DNA of 64,000 bases from Archivesica marissinica (lineage: Eukaryota; Mollusca; Bivalvia; Venerida; Vesicomyidae), in the NCBI GenBank assembly GCA_014843695.1, contig CM026386.1, positions 85,154,850-85,218,849 on the forward strand, in the 5' to 3' direction. How positions within the stretch are numbered: the stretch's first letter is position 1; each line of letters starts with the position of its first letter. Under the pieces are notes generated by a model, which worked only from the letters and a program-made list of their open reading frames with translations, made no database searches and had not been told where the DNA came from. Position numbers and translations under genes: made by a program. Shown in pieces: positions 23,620 through 35,894 of the stretch.

Positions 23620-24167
23620 TTCTGGGGAAACTGGATTTCCGATCGTAGCGCCATCTACTTACACCCTCTTAAATACACCCTCATTTAAGAGGGTGTATAT
23701 TTGAAGAACGACAACTCTTCTCTACAAGACACTATCGCTAAATATAGAAACGGATTTCTATCGGAAATCGCCGAACAGGCACGATTATACACGATCATTT
23801 CCGAATATACACGAATGCTCCCGTAGCCTCATTTACATCACAAACATAATTTCCCGTTTCTGTGTTATATCGACGAGATGGCGGATTTTAACTATTCAGT
23901 TTAAGTGGTAATGGGTCGATTCGGCGTAATTGGAGTAAGGACGACTTATTCTTGAGTAAATATGTCAAATCAGATGCACATTGTACTTCTTAAAACTATT
24001 TATCGTTCAATTGACCCGTAAACAATGGCGGCCAATACTAAAGTTTTATCAACATTGCAGTGCCTCGCTTTCGATTCAAGTCCGTCATTAATTAAGTCAC
24101 GTGCTAATATTAATAGGATTAATGCTAGTCAATAATTACACGGATAATCCGTCCAGTTTCCCCAGGC
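23620..24167. mobile_element. Possible MITE-like element with 14-bp terminal inverted repeats
   Basis: CTGGGGAAACTGGA at about 23621 has its inverted complement TCCAGTTTCCCCAG at about 24149-24162. No target duplication was found, so the exact limits are uncertain. Inside lies a perfect hairpin at 23660-23697. Confidence 0.4.
23660..23697. repeat. Perfect 15-bp hairpin
   Basis: TACACCCTCTTAAAT (23660-23674) pairs exactly with ATTTAAGAGGGTGTA (23683-23697) across an 8-nt spacer that itself repeats ACACCCTC. Confidence 0.9.
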
Positions 24168-24302
24168 GTTGATATCATCAGAAACTCGTTACGGCCCAAT
24201 TAATAGTATCGGTGTTAAAATATATTTATTTGACTGACCAGGCAAAATATATCGACGCCTGTTCCCAGGCTAAGGTAATGCACCCTTAGTGTATACAAAT
24301 TT

Positions 24303-24518
24303 ATTTTAGCTCGATTGCGAAACAAGTTGTTTCAACTTATATTAATCACTCTCGAGACCTCATTCCTGATGGAATCCATCGCCACGAGGGAGAGAGAAGA
24401 GGCAACGTGGAATTTAAATGCCTTGCCTAAGGGCACAATCGTAATGGCTCCAGCGGGGCTCGAATTCCGGACCGTTCGCATCTGAAGCGATCTGGATGCC
24501 ACTGCGCTATCACGACTT
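24303..24518 (-). mobile_element. SINE family C, near full length
   Basis: On the minus strand: tRNA-like head (TAGCGCAGTGGCATCCAG, GCTTCAGATGCGAACGGTCC, B-box-like AATTCGAGCCCCGC), body GTGCCCTTAGGCAAGGCATT, CCTCGTGGCGATGGATTCCA, and tail CTCTCGAGAGTGATTAATAT ... TTGTTTCGCAATCGAGCTAA. This is the best reference copy in the window. Confidence 0.85.
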
Positions 24519-24603
24519 GATAAGATAAGATACTTCAGTATCTAAGTTATTCGCTGCTTATATATATAATTCAACAATATATATATAACATGTCATTCAC
24601 CAG

Positions 24604-24868
24604 GCAGACGGATCTGTAGTCCAGTGGTAACACGATGGATTGGTAATCCAGAGATCGCAGGTTCGATCCCCCGTCTGACCAAAACAAAATTAACAGTCTC
24701 AGATGGGACTTTAAACCGAGGTCTCGTGTCGGTGAACGTAAAAGAACCAGTGGAGAATATGTCTGTATCATTGTACTATCCTCCAAATATCTAAAATTAC
24801 TAATCTCTTCAGGATGCGTCGCTCATATGGGCAACCGGTAGCGACGATAAATAAACGTAAAACACACC
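24604..24868 (+). mobile_element. SINE family B, full length with tRNA-like head
   Basis: The head has TGTAGTCCAGTGGTAACACG (A-box region), an anticodon-loop-like TTGGTAA, and a perfect B-box GGTTCGATCCC. CAGACGG and CCGTCTG can pair as an acceptor stem, followed by ACCA. The T-stem is too short for a working tRNA. The body and 3' end match the other family B copies. Confidence 0.85.
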
Positions 24869-24949
24869 CTCACTCACCAGTTAACGTGTTCAACTGCATG
24901 CAAGAATGATTATGACGGTGTAGTGTAAACTAAACAATATTTCTTTCTT

Positions 24950-25075
24950 TTTAATTGAATAATATTTTATTGCAACTTTTTCACAATGAGGATAACACAA
25001 TTTATAATTACATATCAAAGTGCAAAAGGATTGGGCTACAATTGTTGACCATATTAGCAACAGCCCTTGCCAGCA
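24950..25075 (-). mobile_element. Possible retroelement 3' untranslated end
   Basis: Read on the minus strand, the segment runs from GGGCTGTTGCTAATATGG to TTGCAATAAAATATTATTCA followed by an A/G-rich stretch, as at the 3' end of a LINE or other polyadenylated insertion. Nothing coding is left. Confidence 0.3.
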
Positions 25076-25078
25076 ATT

Positions 25079-25272
25079 TGTTCCGATGTATGTATTACTA
25101 ATATAAGTAAGTTTTCTAAGATAATATTGGTCCGATGTATGTAGTATTAATATAAGTAAGTTTTCTAAGATAATATTGGTCCGATGTATGTAGTATTAAT
25201 ATAAGTAAGTTTTCTAAGATAATATTGTTCCGATGTATGTAGTATTAATATAAGTAAGTTTTCTAAGATAAT
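25079..25272. repeat. 49-bp tandem repeat, 4 copies
   Basis: Units begin TCCGATGTATGTAGTATTAA and end TCTAAGATAATATT, period 49 bp, nearly identical. Confidence 0.9.
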
Positions 25273-25529
25273 ATTATTTAGATTGAATAAGAAAATGACG
25301 GGATACGTTTAACATAATACTAAAAAATGTTGTTCTTTGAATAATTGATAATATGTGCATATGTATAGCGGTGTATAGCGTAACATACAGATATAATGCT
25401 ACCATCTCACATGTATACATATTTATATTTGTTTTCTTTATATAAAATATTGTTGCAACTAATTCTAAATATTTGTTTCTTTCTTTCTTTGTTTTTGGAA
25501 CTAATGTCTCATAAACAGCTTAGGTAATA

Positions 25530-26098
25530 TGGCGACTCCCAAGCTATTATTGGTGGAGGAAGACCCCGTGTGTGCCCCTCCAGCTAGTATTGGTGGAGGA
25601 AGACCCCGTGTGTGCCCCTCCAGCTAGTATTGGTGGAGGAAGACCCCGTGTGTGCCCCTCCAGCTAGTATTGGTGGAGGAAGACCCCGTGTGTGCCCCTC
25701 CAGCTAGTATTGGTGGAGGAAGACCCCGCGTGTGCCCCTCCAGCTAGTATTGGTGGAGGAAGACCCCGTGGTGCCCCTCCAGCTAGTATTGGTGGAGGAA
25801 GACCCCGTGTGTGCCCCTCCAGCTATTATTGGTGGAGGAAGACCCGGTGTGGCCCCTCCATATTATTGGTGAGAAGACCCCGCGTGTGCCCTCCAGCTAG
25901 TATTGGTGGAGGAAGACCCCGTGTGTGCCCCTCCAGCTAGTATTGGTGGAGGAAGACCCCGTGTGTGCCCCTCCAGCTAGTATTGGTGGAGGAAGACCCC
26001 GCGTGTGCCCCTCCAGCTAGTATTGGTGGAGGAAGACCCCGCGTGTGCCCCTCCAGCTAGTATTGGTGGAGGAAGACCCCGTGTGTGACCCTCCAGGC
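25530..26098. repeat. 40-bp minisatellite derived from SINE family A, about 14 copies
   Basis: Units of TATTGGTGGAGGAAGACCCC then GTGTGTGCCCCTCCAGCTAG. The minus-strand sequence GGGGTCTTCCTCCACCAATA is the 3' part of the SINE A body (compare GGGTCTCCCTCCACCAATAA at about 4258 and GGGGGTCTTCATTCACCAAC at about 37676). The right end runs directly into the rest of a minus-strand SINE A. Confidence 0.9.
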
Positions 26099-26272
26099 AG
26101 TATTCCAGATACGGACGGGCATCCGTCTTGAACCACCGACCTTCCGCAAGTCAGCTGAGTAACTTTCTCGCATGAAAGAAATAGACGCACGGGTGGGATT
26201 CGAACGTTCAGTGCGAGGTGAGGGAACACGTGATCTTAAGTCATCAACCTTAACCACTCGGTCAAGGAGGCA
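26087..26272 (-). mobile_element. SINE family A, head and body joined to its amplified 3' part
   Basis: On the minus strand: Leu/Ser-tRNA-like head (GACCGAGTGGTTAAGGTTGA, B-box CGTTCGAATCCCACC), then GCGGAAGGTCGGTGG, GCCCGTCCGTATCTGGAATA, then the 40-bp minisatellite. Confidence 0.8.
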
Positions 26273-26379
26273 ATATTACAGATGATGATTGAGCTTATTT
26301 ACCCTCGCCTCCTGCGAACCATATGGGCGAGCGGGCAATATTATATATCTATGGTATGCTATATATATTCTGTCATGAC

Positions 26380-26646
26380 CACGGATACGTAGTCCATTGG
26401 TTAACACGATGGACGGCATGGAATCCAGGGATCACAGGCCCCAGCCCCCGTCTGACCCTAATAAAATTAACATTCTTTCAGATGGGACATTAAACCGAGT
26501 TCAAAGAACCAGAGGAAACTCTGGAATGGGTCTCTGTCTGTATCATTGCACTATCCTCCAAAAATATAAAATGACTAATCTCTTCAGGAGGCGTAGCTCA
26601 TATGGGCAACCGATAGCGACGATAAATAAACGTAAAACACACACAC
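26380..26646 (+). mobile_element. SINE family B with decayed B-box
   Basis: Head GGATACGTAGTCCATTGGTT and body GGGACATTAAACCGAG ... CATTGCACTATCCTCCAAAA ... GGAGGCGTAGCTCATATGGG ... GTAAAACACACA. The B-box region reads CAGGCCCCAGCCCC, so Pol III recognition is lost. Confidence 0.8.
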
Positions 26647-26727
26647 GAAATCGTTAATTGAGTAATGGCATACTGTGGTGTCGATTGCAAAATAAAAGTT
26701 GATTTATATATATCAGAAGCACATTTA

Positions 26728-26862
26728 AGGTGTGCAATGAACCAGTGGTTAACACGTTGAACTGCGAATCCAATGCGGGTGTAGGATTCTGTCAGGTGTG
26801 CAGTGAACCAGTGGTTAACACGTTGAACTGCGAATCCAATGCGGGTGTAGGATTCTTTCACG
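26728..26862 (+). repeat. 67-bp tandem duplication of a tRNA-like segment
   Basis: Two near-identical copies of TGAACCAGTGGTTAACACGT ... GAACTGCGAATCCAATGCGG. The motif resembles the A-box half of a tRNA-derived SINE. Confidence 0.6.
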
Positions 26863-26904
26863 TGTGTAACCTATCCAGCTGACTTGCGAACTGTGAGTGG
26901 TTCT

Positions 26905-27100
26905 ACCCTGATGACTCCTCGTGCCTGCTCGGAATGAACCCTCGTGCCTGCTCGGGATGACCCCTCGAGCCTGCTCGGAATGACCTCTCGTGCCTGCTCG
27001 GGATGACCCCTCGTGCCTGCTCGGAATGACCTCTCGTGCCTGCTCGGAATGACCCCTCGTGCCTGCTCGGGATGACCCCTCGTGCCTGCTCGGATGGCTT
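26905..27100. repeat. 23-bp minisatellite, 8-9 copies
   Basis: Units of CCTCGTGCCTGCTCGG(G/A)ATGACC in tandem, GC-rich in an AT-rich setting. Confidence 0.9.
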
Positions 27101-27149
27101 CCTCTTCTTTTATCAATAACAACTGAAGCCCCTCGTGCCTGATTGAATC

Positions 27150-27312
27150 AATCGCAATAACGGAGAAAGTAGATGGAATGTGGAATTAAGTGTTCAATAT
27201 AAGGATACCACTACAGTGATTCTGGCAGCGGGGCTCGAACTCACAAGTTCTCGGTTACAAGGCGGACAACAAATATTCTCTACACTACGACACCTCCACA
27301 TATGTTTAGGTA
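27150..27312 (-). mobile_element. Diverged tRNA-derived SINE (family C-like)
   Basis: On the minus strand: GGAGGTGTCGTAGTGTAGAG (A-box region), then B-box-like GAGTTCGAGCCCCGCTGCCA and a body similar in layout to family C. Confidence 0.6.
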
Positions 27313-27419
27313 GTTCGGTAACAATTCGGTAACAATTTGGTAACACACTACTGATGCGCTGTACTTTCCACCCAAGTATGGCGGTCTCATCCCGCTGCAC
27401 ATAATAATTTAGTTTCAAA

Positions 27420-27810
27420 CATATATTAAAGTATGAATATGTGATTGATATTGATTAGAGAAAGAGATGCAATTTACGGCCGTATTATATAAGGGCGTTG
27501 TTGAAATTGACAGTACCGCTTGGCTAAGTCACAATAGCGATTGTCCAATGATAAACTACTAATCGAGAGTCCATGAATGAATTGCTAGAGACGGGAAGGT
27601 ACAATATGGGATGAAGAATTTTAATAAAGGTTATTTGTGGATAACATTTGATTATTTGACGTCATCGTATTCGTTACAAAACCAGTATTACACACGTTTT
27701 GCAGTAAAAACAATCGACACTTGTTACATTATTGAAAAATATATAATCTTATCGTATGTTTTATTAAATTTGATTGCATACAAAATTGAATCCTTCCAAT
27801 ATATATATAA
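27420..27810. other. No gene seen
   Basis: AT-rich sequence leading into the CT-rich tract. A plus-strand open frame (27611-27904) ends in (Ser-Leu)n from the microsatellite and is not supported as a gene. Confidence 0.4.
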
Positions 27811-27811
27811 G

Positions 27812-27903
27812 TCTCTCTCTCTCTCTCTCTCTCGCTCTCTCGCTCTCTCGCTCTCTCGCTCTCTCTCGCTCTCTCGCTCTCTCGCTCTCTCGCTCTCTCT
27901 CTG
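27812..27903. repeat. (CT)n microsatellite with CTCTCTCG variants
   Basis: A pure pyrimidine run with regularly spaced G. It directly precedes the helicase-like exon, where it would act as an unusually long polypyrimidine tract. Confidence 0.95.
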
Positions 27904-27918
27904 AGACACTGTACCCAG

Positions 27919-27987
27919 GATGAAGGAGATATCCTAGTCTTCCTTACTGGGCAGGAAGAAATCGAAACAGCCAGTTAAATGTTAACA
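27919..27987 (+). pseudogene. DEAH-box RNA helicase exon fragment with in-frame stop
   Basis: After acceptor TGTACCCAG the sequence encodes DEGDILVFLTGQEEIETAS, then TAA (27976-27978), then Met-Leu-Thr up to a strong donor GTAAGT (27988-27993). GDILVFLTGQEEIE is a conserved block of the helicase C-terminal domain in DEAH-box (DHX) proteins; a DHX33-like source is possible but uncertain. The exon length (69 nt, phase 0-0) fits a real exon in which one codon became TAA. The 3' half of the exon, its donor and the following intron form the first copy of a 77-bp tandem repeat, so the helicase gene is either broken here or this is a stray fragment. Confidence 0.6.
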
Positions 27988-28302
27988 GTAAGTTTGGGGA
28001 CACATTTATCCTTTTATTCCTTACTAGGCAGGAAGAAATCGAAACAGCCAGTTAAATGTTAACAGTAAGTTTGGGGACACATTTATCCTTTTATTCCTTA
28101 CTAGGCAGGAAGAAATCGAAACAGCCAGTTAAATGTTAACAGTAAGTTTGCGGACACATTTATCCTTTTATTCCTTACTAGGCAGGAAGAAATCGAAACA
28201 GCCAGTTAAATGTTAACAGTAAGTTTGGGGACACATTTATCCTTTTATTCCTTACTAGGCAGGAAGAAATCGAAACAGCCAGTTAAATGTTAACAGTAAG
28301 TT
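27952..28302. repeat. 77-bp tandem repeat containing exon and splice sites, at least 4.5 copies
   Basis: Copies start at 27952, 28029, 28106, 28183 and 28260, each beginning CAGGAAGAAATCGAAACAGC (helicase exon) and containing the donor GTAAGT and an acceptor-like TTTTATTCCTTACTAG. The array runs into the assembly gap. Confidence 0.95.
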
Positions 28303-29302
28303 NNNNNNNNNNNNNNNNNNNNNNNNNNNNNNNNNNNNNNNNNNNNNNNNNNNNNNNNNNNNNNNNNNNNNNNNNNNNNNNNNNNNNNNNNNNNNNNNNN
28401 NNNNNNNNNNNNNNNNNNNNNNNNNNNNNNNNNNNNNNNNNNNNNNNNNNNNNNNNNNNNNNNNNNNNNNNNNNNNNNNNNNNNNNNNNNNNNNNNNNNN
28501 NNNNNNNNNNNNNNNNNNNNNNNNNNNNNNNNNNNNNNNNNNNNNNNNNNNNNNNNNNNNNNNNNNNNNNNNNNNNNNNNNNNNNNNNNNNNNNNNNNNN
28601 NNNNNNNNNNNNNNNNNNNNNNNNNNNNNNNNNNNNNNNNNNNNNNNNNNNNNNNNNNNNNNNNNNNNNNNNNNNNNNNNNNNNNNNNNNNNNNNNNNNN
28701 NNNNNNNNNNNNNNNNNNNNNNNNNNNNNNNNNNNNNNNNNNNNNNNNNNNNNNNNNNNNNNNNNNNNNNNNNNNNNNNNNNNNNNNNNNNNNNNNNNNN
28801 NNNNNNNNNNNNNNNNNNNNNNNNNNNNNNNNNNNNNNNNNNNNNNNNNNNNNNNNNNNNNNNNNNNNNNNNNNNNNNNNNNNNNNNNNNNNNNNNNNNN
28901 NNNNNNNNNNNNNNNNNNNNNNNNNNNNNNNNNNNNNNNNNNNNNNNNNNNNNNNNNNNNNNNNNNNNNNNNNNNNNNNNNNNNNNNNNNNNNNNNNNNN
29001 NNNNNNNNNNNNNNNNNNNNNNNNNNNNNNNNNNNNNNNNNNNNNNNNNNNNNNNNNNNNNNNNNNNNNNNNNNNNNNNNNNNNNNNNNNNNNNNNNNNN
29101 NNNNNNNNNNNNNNNNNNNNNNNNNNNNNNNNNNNNNNNNNNNNNNNNNNNNNNNNNNNNNNNNNNNNNNNNNNNNNNNNNNNNNNNNNNNNNNNNNNNN
29201 NNNNNNNNNNNNNNNNNNNNNNNNNNNNNNNNNNNNNNNNNNNNNNNNNNNNNNNNNNNNNNNNNNNNNNNNNNNNNNNNNNNNNNNNNNNNNNNNNNNN
29301 NN
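28303..29302. other. Assembly gap, 1000 N
   Basis: Exactly 1000 N, so the size is a placeholder. Different tandem repeats lie at the two edges (77-bp left, 39-bp right). Confidence 1.
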
Positions 29303-32300
29303 ACAAACAAACAAACAACCCCCAAACGTATGTCCAATATACCACCCCAACAAACAAACAAACCCCAAACGTATGTCCAATATACCACCCCAACAAACAA
29401 ACAAACCCCAAACGTATGTCCAATCTACCACCCCAACAACAAACAAACCCCAAACGTATGTCCAATATACCACCCCAACAAACAAACAAACCCAAACGTA
29501 TGTCCAATATACCACCACAAACAAACAAACCCCAAACGTATGTCCAATCTACCACCCCAACAAACAAACAAACCCCAAACGTATGTCCAATATACCACCC
29601 CAACAAACAAACCCAAACGTATGTCCAATATACCACCCCAACAAACAACCCCCAAACGTATGTCCAATCTACCACCCCAACAAACAAACCCCAAACGTAT
29701 GTCCAATATACCACCCCAACAAACAAACCCCAAACGTATGTCCAATATACCACCCCAACAAACAAACAAACCCAAACGTATGTCCAATCTACCACCCCAA
29801 CAAACAAACAAACCCAAACGTATGTCCAATCTACCACCCCAACAAACAACAAACCCCAAACGTATGTCCAATATACCACCCCAACAAACAACAAACCCCA
29901 AACGTATGTCCAATCTACCACCCCAACAAACCCCCAAACGTATGTCCAATTACCCCAACAAACAAACCCCAACGTATGTCCAATCTACCACCCCAACAAA
30001 CAACCCCCAAACGTATGTCCAATATACCACCCCAACAAACAAACCCCAAACGTATGTCCAATATACCATCCCAACAAACAACCCCCAAACGTATGTCCAA
30101 TCTATCGCCCCAACAAACAACCCCCACACGTATGTCCAATATACCACCCCAACAAACAACCCCCAAACGTATGTCCAATATACCACCCCAACAAACAACC
30201 CCCAAACGTATGTCCAATATACCACCCCAACAAACAAACAAACCCCAAACGTATGTCCAATATACCACCCCAACAAACAAACAAACCCCAAACGTATGTC
30301 CAATATACCACCCCAACAAACAAATAAACCCCAAACGTATGTCCAATATACCACACCAACAAGCAAATAAACCCCAAACGTATGTGCAAGCTACCACCCC
30401 AACAAACAAATAAACCCAAACGTATGTCCAATATACCACCCCAACAAACAAACCCCAAACGTATGTCCAATATACCACCCCAATAAACAAACAAACCCCA
30501 AACGTATGTCCAATCTACAACCCCAACAAACAATCAAACCCCAAACGTATGTCCAATATACCACCCGAACAACCCCCAAACGTATGTCCAATATACCACC
30601 CCAACAAACAAACAATCAACCCCAAACGTATGTCCAATCTACCACCCGAACAACCCCCAAGCATATGTCCAATATACCACCCCAACAAACAAACAACCCC
30701 CAAACGTATGTCCAATATACCACCCCAACAACAAACAAACCCCAAACGTATGTCCAATATACCACCCCAACAAACAAACAAACCCCAAACGTATGTCCAA
30801 TCTACCACCCCAACAAACAAACAAACCCCAAACGTATGTCCAATCTACCACCCCAACAAACAAACAAACCCCAAACGTATGTCCAATATACCACCCCAAC
30901 AAACTAACACCAAACGTATGTCCAATTACCACCCCAACAAACAAACCCCAAACGTATGTCCAATATACCACCCCAACAACAACAAACCCCAAACGTATGT
31001 CCAATCTACCACCCCAACAAACAACCCCCAAACGTATGTCCAATATACCACCCCAACAAACAACCCCAAACGTATGTCCAATATACCACCCCAACAAACA
31101 ACCCCAAACGTATGTCCAATATACCACCCCAACAAACAACCCCCAAACGTATGTCCAATCTACCACCCCAACAAACAACCCCAACGTATGTCCAATATAC
31201 CACCCCAACACAACCCCCAAACGTATGTCCAATATACCACCCCAACAAAACAAACCCCAAACGTATGTCCAATATACCACCCCAACACCAAACCCCAAAC
31301 GTATGTCCAATCTACCACCCCAACAAACAACCCCCAAACGTATGTCCAATATACCACCCCAACAAACAACCCCCAAACGTATGTCCAATATACCACCCCA
31401 ACAAACAAACCCCAAACGTATGTCCAATCTACCACCCCAACAAACAAACCCCAAACGTATGTCCAATCTACCACCCCAAAACACAAACCCCAAACGTATG
31501 TCCAATATACCACCCCAACAAACAAACCCCAAACGTATGTCCAATATACCACCCCAACACACAAACCCCAAACGTATGTCCAATATACCACCCCAACAAA
31601 CAAACCCCAAACGTATGTCCAATCTACCACCCCAACAAACAAACCCCAAACGTATGTCCAATCTACCACCCCAACACACAAACCCCAAACGTATGTCCAA
31701 TATACCACCCCAACAAACAACCCCCAAACGTATGTCCAATCTACAACCCCAACAAACAAACCCCAAACGTATGTCCAATATACCACCCCAAACAACAACC
31801 CCCAAACGTATGTCCAATATACCACCCCAACAAACAACCCCCAAACGTATGTCCAATATACCACCCCAAAACACAAACCCAAACGTATGTCCAATATACC
31901 ACCCCAACCAACACCCCAACGTATGTCCAATCTACCACCCCAACAAACAACCCCAAACGTATGTCCAATATACCACCCACAACAAACAAACCCCAAACGT
32001 ATGTCCAATCTACCACCCCAACAAACAAACCCAAACGTATGTCCAATCTACCACCCCAACAACAAACCCCAAACGTATGTCCAATCTACCACCCCAACAA
32101 ACAAACCCCAAACGTATGTCCAATATACCACCCCAACAAACAACCCCCAAACGTATGTCCAATCTACCACCCCAACACACAAACCCCAAACGTATGTCCA
32201 ATCTACCACCCCAACAAACAAACCCCAAACGTATGTCCAATATACCACCCCAACTAACAAACAAACCCCAAACGTATGTCCAATCTACCACCCCAACAAC

Positions 32301-35300
32301 AAACCCCCAAACGTATGTCCAATATACCACCCCAACAAACAAACCCCAAACGTATGTCCAATATACCACCCCAACAAACAACCCCCAAACGTATGTCCAA
32401 TATACCACCCCAACAAACAAACCCCAAACGTATGTCCAATCTACCACCCCAACAAACAAACCCCAAACGTATGTCCAATATACCACCCCAACAAACAACA
32501 CCCAAACGTATGTCCAATCTACCACCCCAACAAACAAACCCCAAACGTATGTCCAATATACCACCCCAACAAACAAACCCCAAACGTATGTCCAATCTAC
32601 CACCCCAACACACAAACCCCAAACGTATGTCCAATATACCACCCCAACAAACAAACCCCAAACGTATGTCCAATATACCACCCCAACAAACAACCCCCAA
32701 ACGTATGTCCAATCTACCACCCCAACACACAAACCCCAAACGTATGTCCAATCTACCACCCCAACACACAAACCCCAAACGTATGTCCAATATACCACCC
32801 CAACAAACAACCCCCAAACGTATGTCCAATCTACCACCCCAACACACAAACCCCAAACGTATGTCCAATATACCAACTAACAAACAAACCCCAAACGTAT
32901 GTCCAATCTACCACCCCAACTAACAAACAAACCCCAAACGTATGTCCAATCTACCACCCCAACAAACAAACAAACCCCAAACGTATGTCCAATATACCAC
33001 CCCAACAAACAAACCCCAAACGTATGTCCAATCTACCACCCCAACAAACAAACAAACAAACCCCAAACGTATGTCCAATATACCACCCCAACAAACAAAC
33101 AAACCCCAAACGTATGTCCAATATACCACCCCAACAACAAACCCCAAACGTATGTCCAATCTACCACCCCAACAAACAAACCCCAAACGTATGTCCAATC
33201 TACCACCCCAACAAACAAACCCCAAACGTATGTCCAATATACCACCCCAACTAACAAACAAACCCCAAACGTATGTCCAATCTACCACCCCAACAAACAA
33301 CCCCCACACGTATGTCCAATATACCACCCCAACAAACAAACCCCAAACGTATGTCCAATATACCACCCCAACAAACAACCCCCAAACGTATGTCCAATAT
33401 ACCACCCCAACAAACAAACCCCAAACGTATGTCCAATATACCACCCCAACAAACAACCCAAACGTATGTCCAATATACCACCCCAACAAACAAACAAACC
33501 CCAAACGTATGTCCAATATACCACCCCAACAACAAACAAACCCCAAACGTATGTCCAATATACCACCCCAACAAACAAACAAACCCCAAACGTATGTCCA
33601 ATCTACCACCCCAACAAACAAACCCCAAACGTATGTCCAATATACCACCCCAACAAACAAACCCCAAACGTATGTCCAATATACCACCCCAACAAACAAC
33701 CCCCAAACGTATGTCCAATATACCACCCCAACAAACAAACCCCAAACGTATGTCCAATATACCACCCCAACAAACAACCCCCAAACGTATGTCCAATCTA
33801 CCACCCCAACAAACAAACCCCCAAACGTATGTCCAATCTACCACCCCAACAAACAAACCCCAAACGTATGTCCAATCTACCACCCCAACAAACAAACCCC
33901 AAACGTATGTCCAATCTACCACCCCAACAAACAAACCCCAAACGTATGTCCAATCTACCACCCCAACAAACAACAAAAAAACCCCAAACGTATGTCCAAT
34001 CTACCACCCCAACAAACAAACAAACCCCAAACGTATGTCCAATATACACCCCAACAAACAAACCCCAAACGTATGTCCAATATACCACCCCAACAAACAA
34101 ACCCCAAACGTATGTCCAATCTACCACCCCAACAAACAAACCCCAAACGTATGTCCAATATACCACCCCAACAACAAACCCCAAACGTATGTCCAATATA
34201 CCACCCCAACAAACAAACCCCAAACGTATGTCCAATCTACCACCCCAACTAACAAACAAACCCCAAACGTATGTCCAATATACCACCCCAACAACAAACA
34301 AACCCCAAACGTATGTCCAATCTACCACCCCAACAACAAACAAACCCCAAACGTATGTCCAATATACCACCCCAAACAAACAAACCCCAAACGTATGTCC
34401 AATCTACCACCCCAACAAACAAACCCCAAACGTATGTCCAATATACCACCCCAACAAACAAACAAACCCCAAACGTATGTCCAATATACCACCCCAACAA
34501 ACAAACCCCAAACGTATGTCCAATCTACCACCCCAACACACAACCCCCAAACGTATGTCCAATATACCACCCCAACAAACAACCCCCAAACGTATGTCCA
34601 ATATACCACCCCAACAAACAAACCCAAACGTATGTCCAATCTACCACCCCAACAAACAACCCCCAAACGTATGTCCAATATACCACACCAACAAACAAAC
34701 CCAAACGTATGTCCAATATACCACCCCAACTAACAAACAAACCCCAAACGTATGTCCAATCTACCACCCCAACAAACAACCCCCAAACGTATGTCCAATA
34801 TACCACCCCAACAAACAAACCCCAAACGTATGTCCAATCTACCACCCCAACACACAACCCCCAAACGTATGTCCAATATACCACCCCAACAAACAACCCC
34901 CAAACGTATGTCCAATATACCACCCCAACAAACAAACCCAAACGTATGTCCAATCTACCACCCCAACAAACAACCCCCAAACGTATGTCCAATATACCAC
35001 ACCAACAAACAAACCCAAACGTATGTCCAATCTACCACCCCAACAAACAACCCCCAAACGTATGTCCAATATACCACCCCAACAAACAAACCCAAACGTA
35101 TGTCCAATCTACCACCCCAACAAACAACCCCCAAACGTATGTCCAATATACCACCCCAACAAACAAACCCAAACGTATGTCCAATCTACCACCCCAACAA
35201 ACAACCCCCAAACGTATGTCCAATATACCACCCCAACACAAACCCCAAACGTATGTCCAATCTACCACCCCAACAAACAAACACAATGTCCAACCACCCC

Positions 35301-35850
35301 AACAAACAACCCCAAAACCCCACAAACAAACCCCAAACGTATGTCCAATATACCACCCCAACTAACAAACAAACCCCAAACGTATGTCCAATCTACCACC
35401 CCAACTAACAAACAAACCCCAAACGTATGTCCAATCTACCACCCCAACAAACAAACAAACCCCAAACGTATGTCCAATATACCACCCCAACAAACAAACA
35501 AACCCCAAACGTATGTCCAATATACCACCCCAACAAACACCCCCAAACGTATGTCCAATATACCACCCCAACAAACAAACCCCAACGTATGTCCAATCTA
35601 CCACCCCAACAAACAAACCCCAAACGTATGTCCAATATACCACCCCAACAACAAACCCCAACGTATGTCCAATCTACCACCCCAACAAACAACCCCAAAC
35701 GTATGTCCAATCTACCACCCCAACAAACAAACCCCAAACGTATGTCCAATCTACCACCCCAACAAACAACCCCCAAACGTATGTCCAATATACCACCCCA
35801 ACAAACAAACAATCAAACCCCAAGCGTATGTCCAATCTACCTACGCAACA
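29303..35850. repeat. G-poor minisatellite, unit about 39 bp, roughly 165 copies
   Basis: Units of AAACGTATGTCCAATATACC then ACCCCAACAAACAAACCCC, varying between about 35 and 43 bp through (AAAC) number. A frequent A/C variant (CAATATACC or CAATCTACC) marks unit types. The plus strand has G only in ACGTATGTCC; the minus strand has two GGGG runs per unit. Long open frames on both strands merely reflect the absence of stop codons in the unit. Confidence 0.98.
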
Positions 35851-35894
35851 TGCAAACCCCGAAACAAAATCTAAGCCACTCCCCCCCCCCATGC

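Noticed and set aside
24604..24680. Possible functional tRNA gene
   Set aside because: The acceptor stem can pair and the B-box is perfect, but the T-stem is too short and the segment is the head of a SINE found in other copies.
25692..26257. Pro/Gly-rich frames over the 40-bp repeat
   Set aside because: They are minisatellite and SINE translations. The unit of 40 bp is not a multiple of three, so no stable protein repeat results.
1385..28302. CRISPR-like arrays, because of regular repeats
   Set aside because: The repeats are directly adjacent without unique spacers and the genome is clearly eukaryotic.
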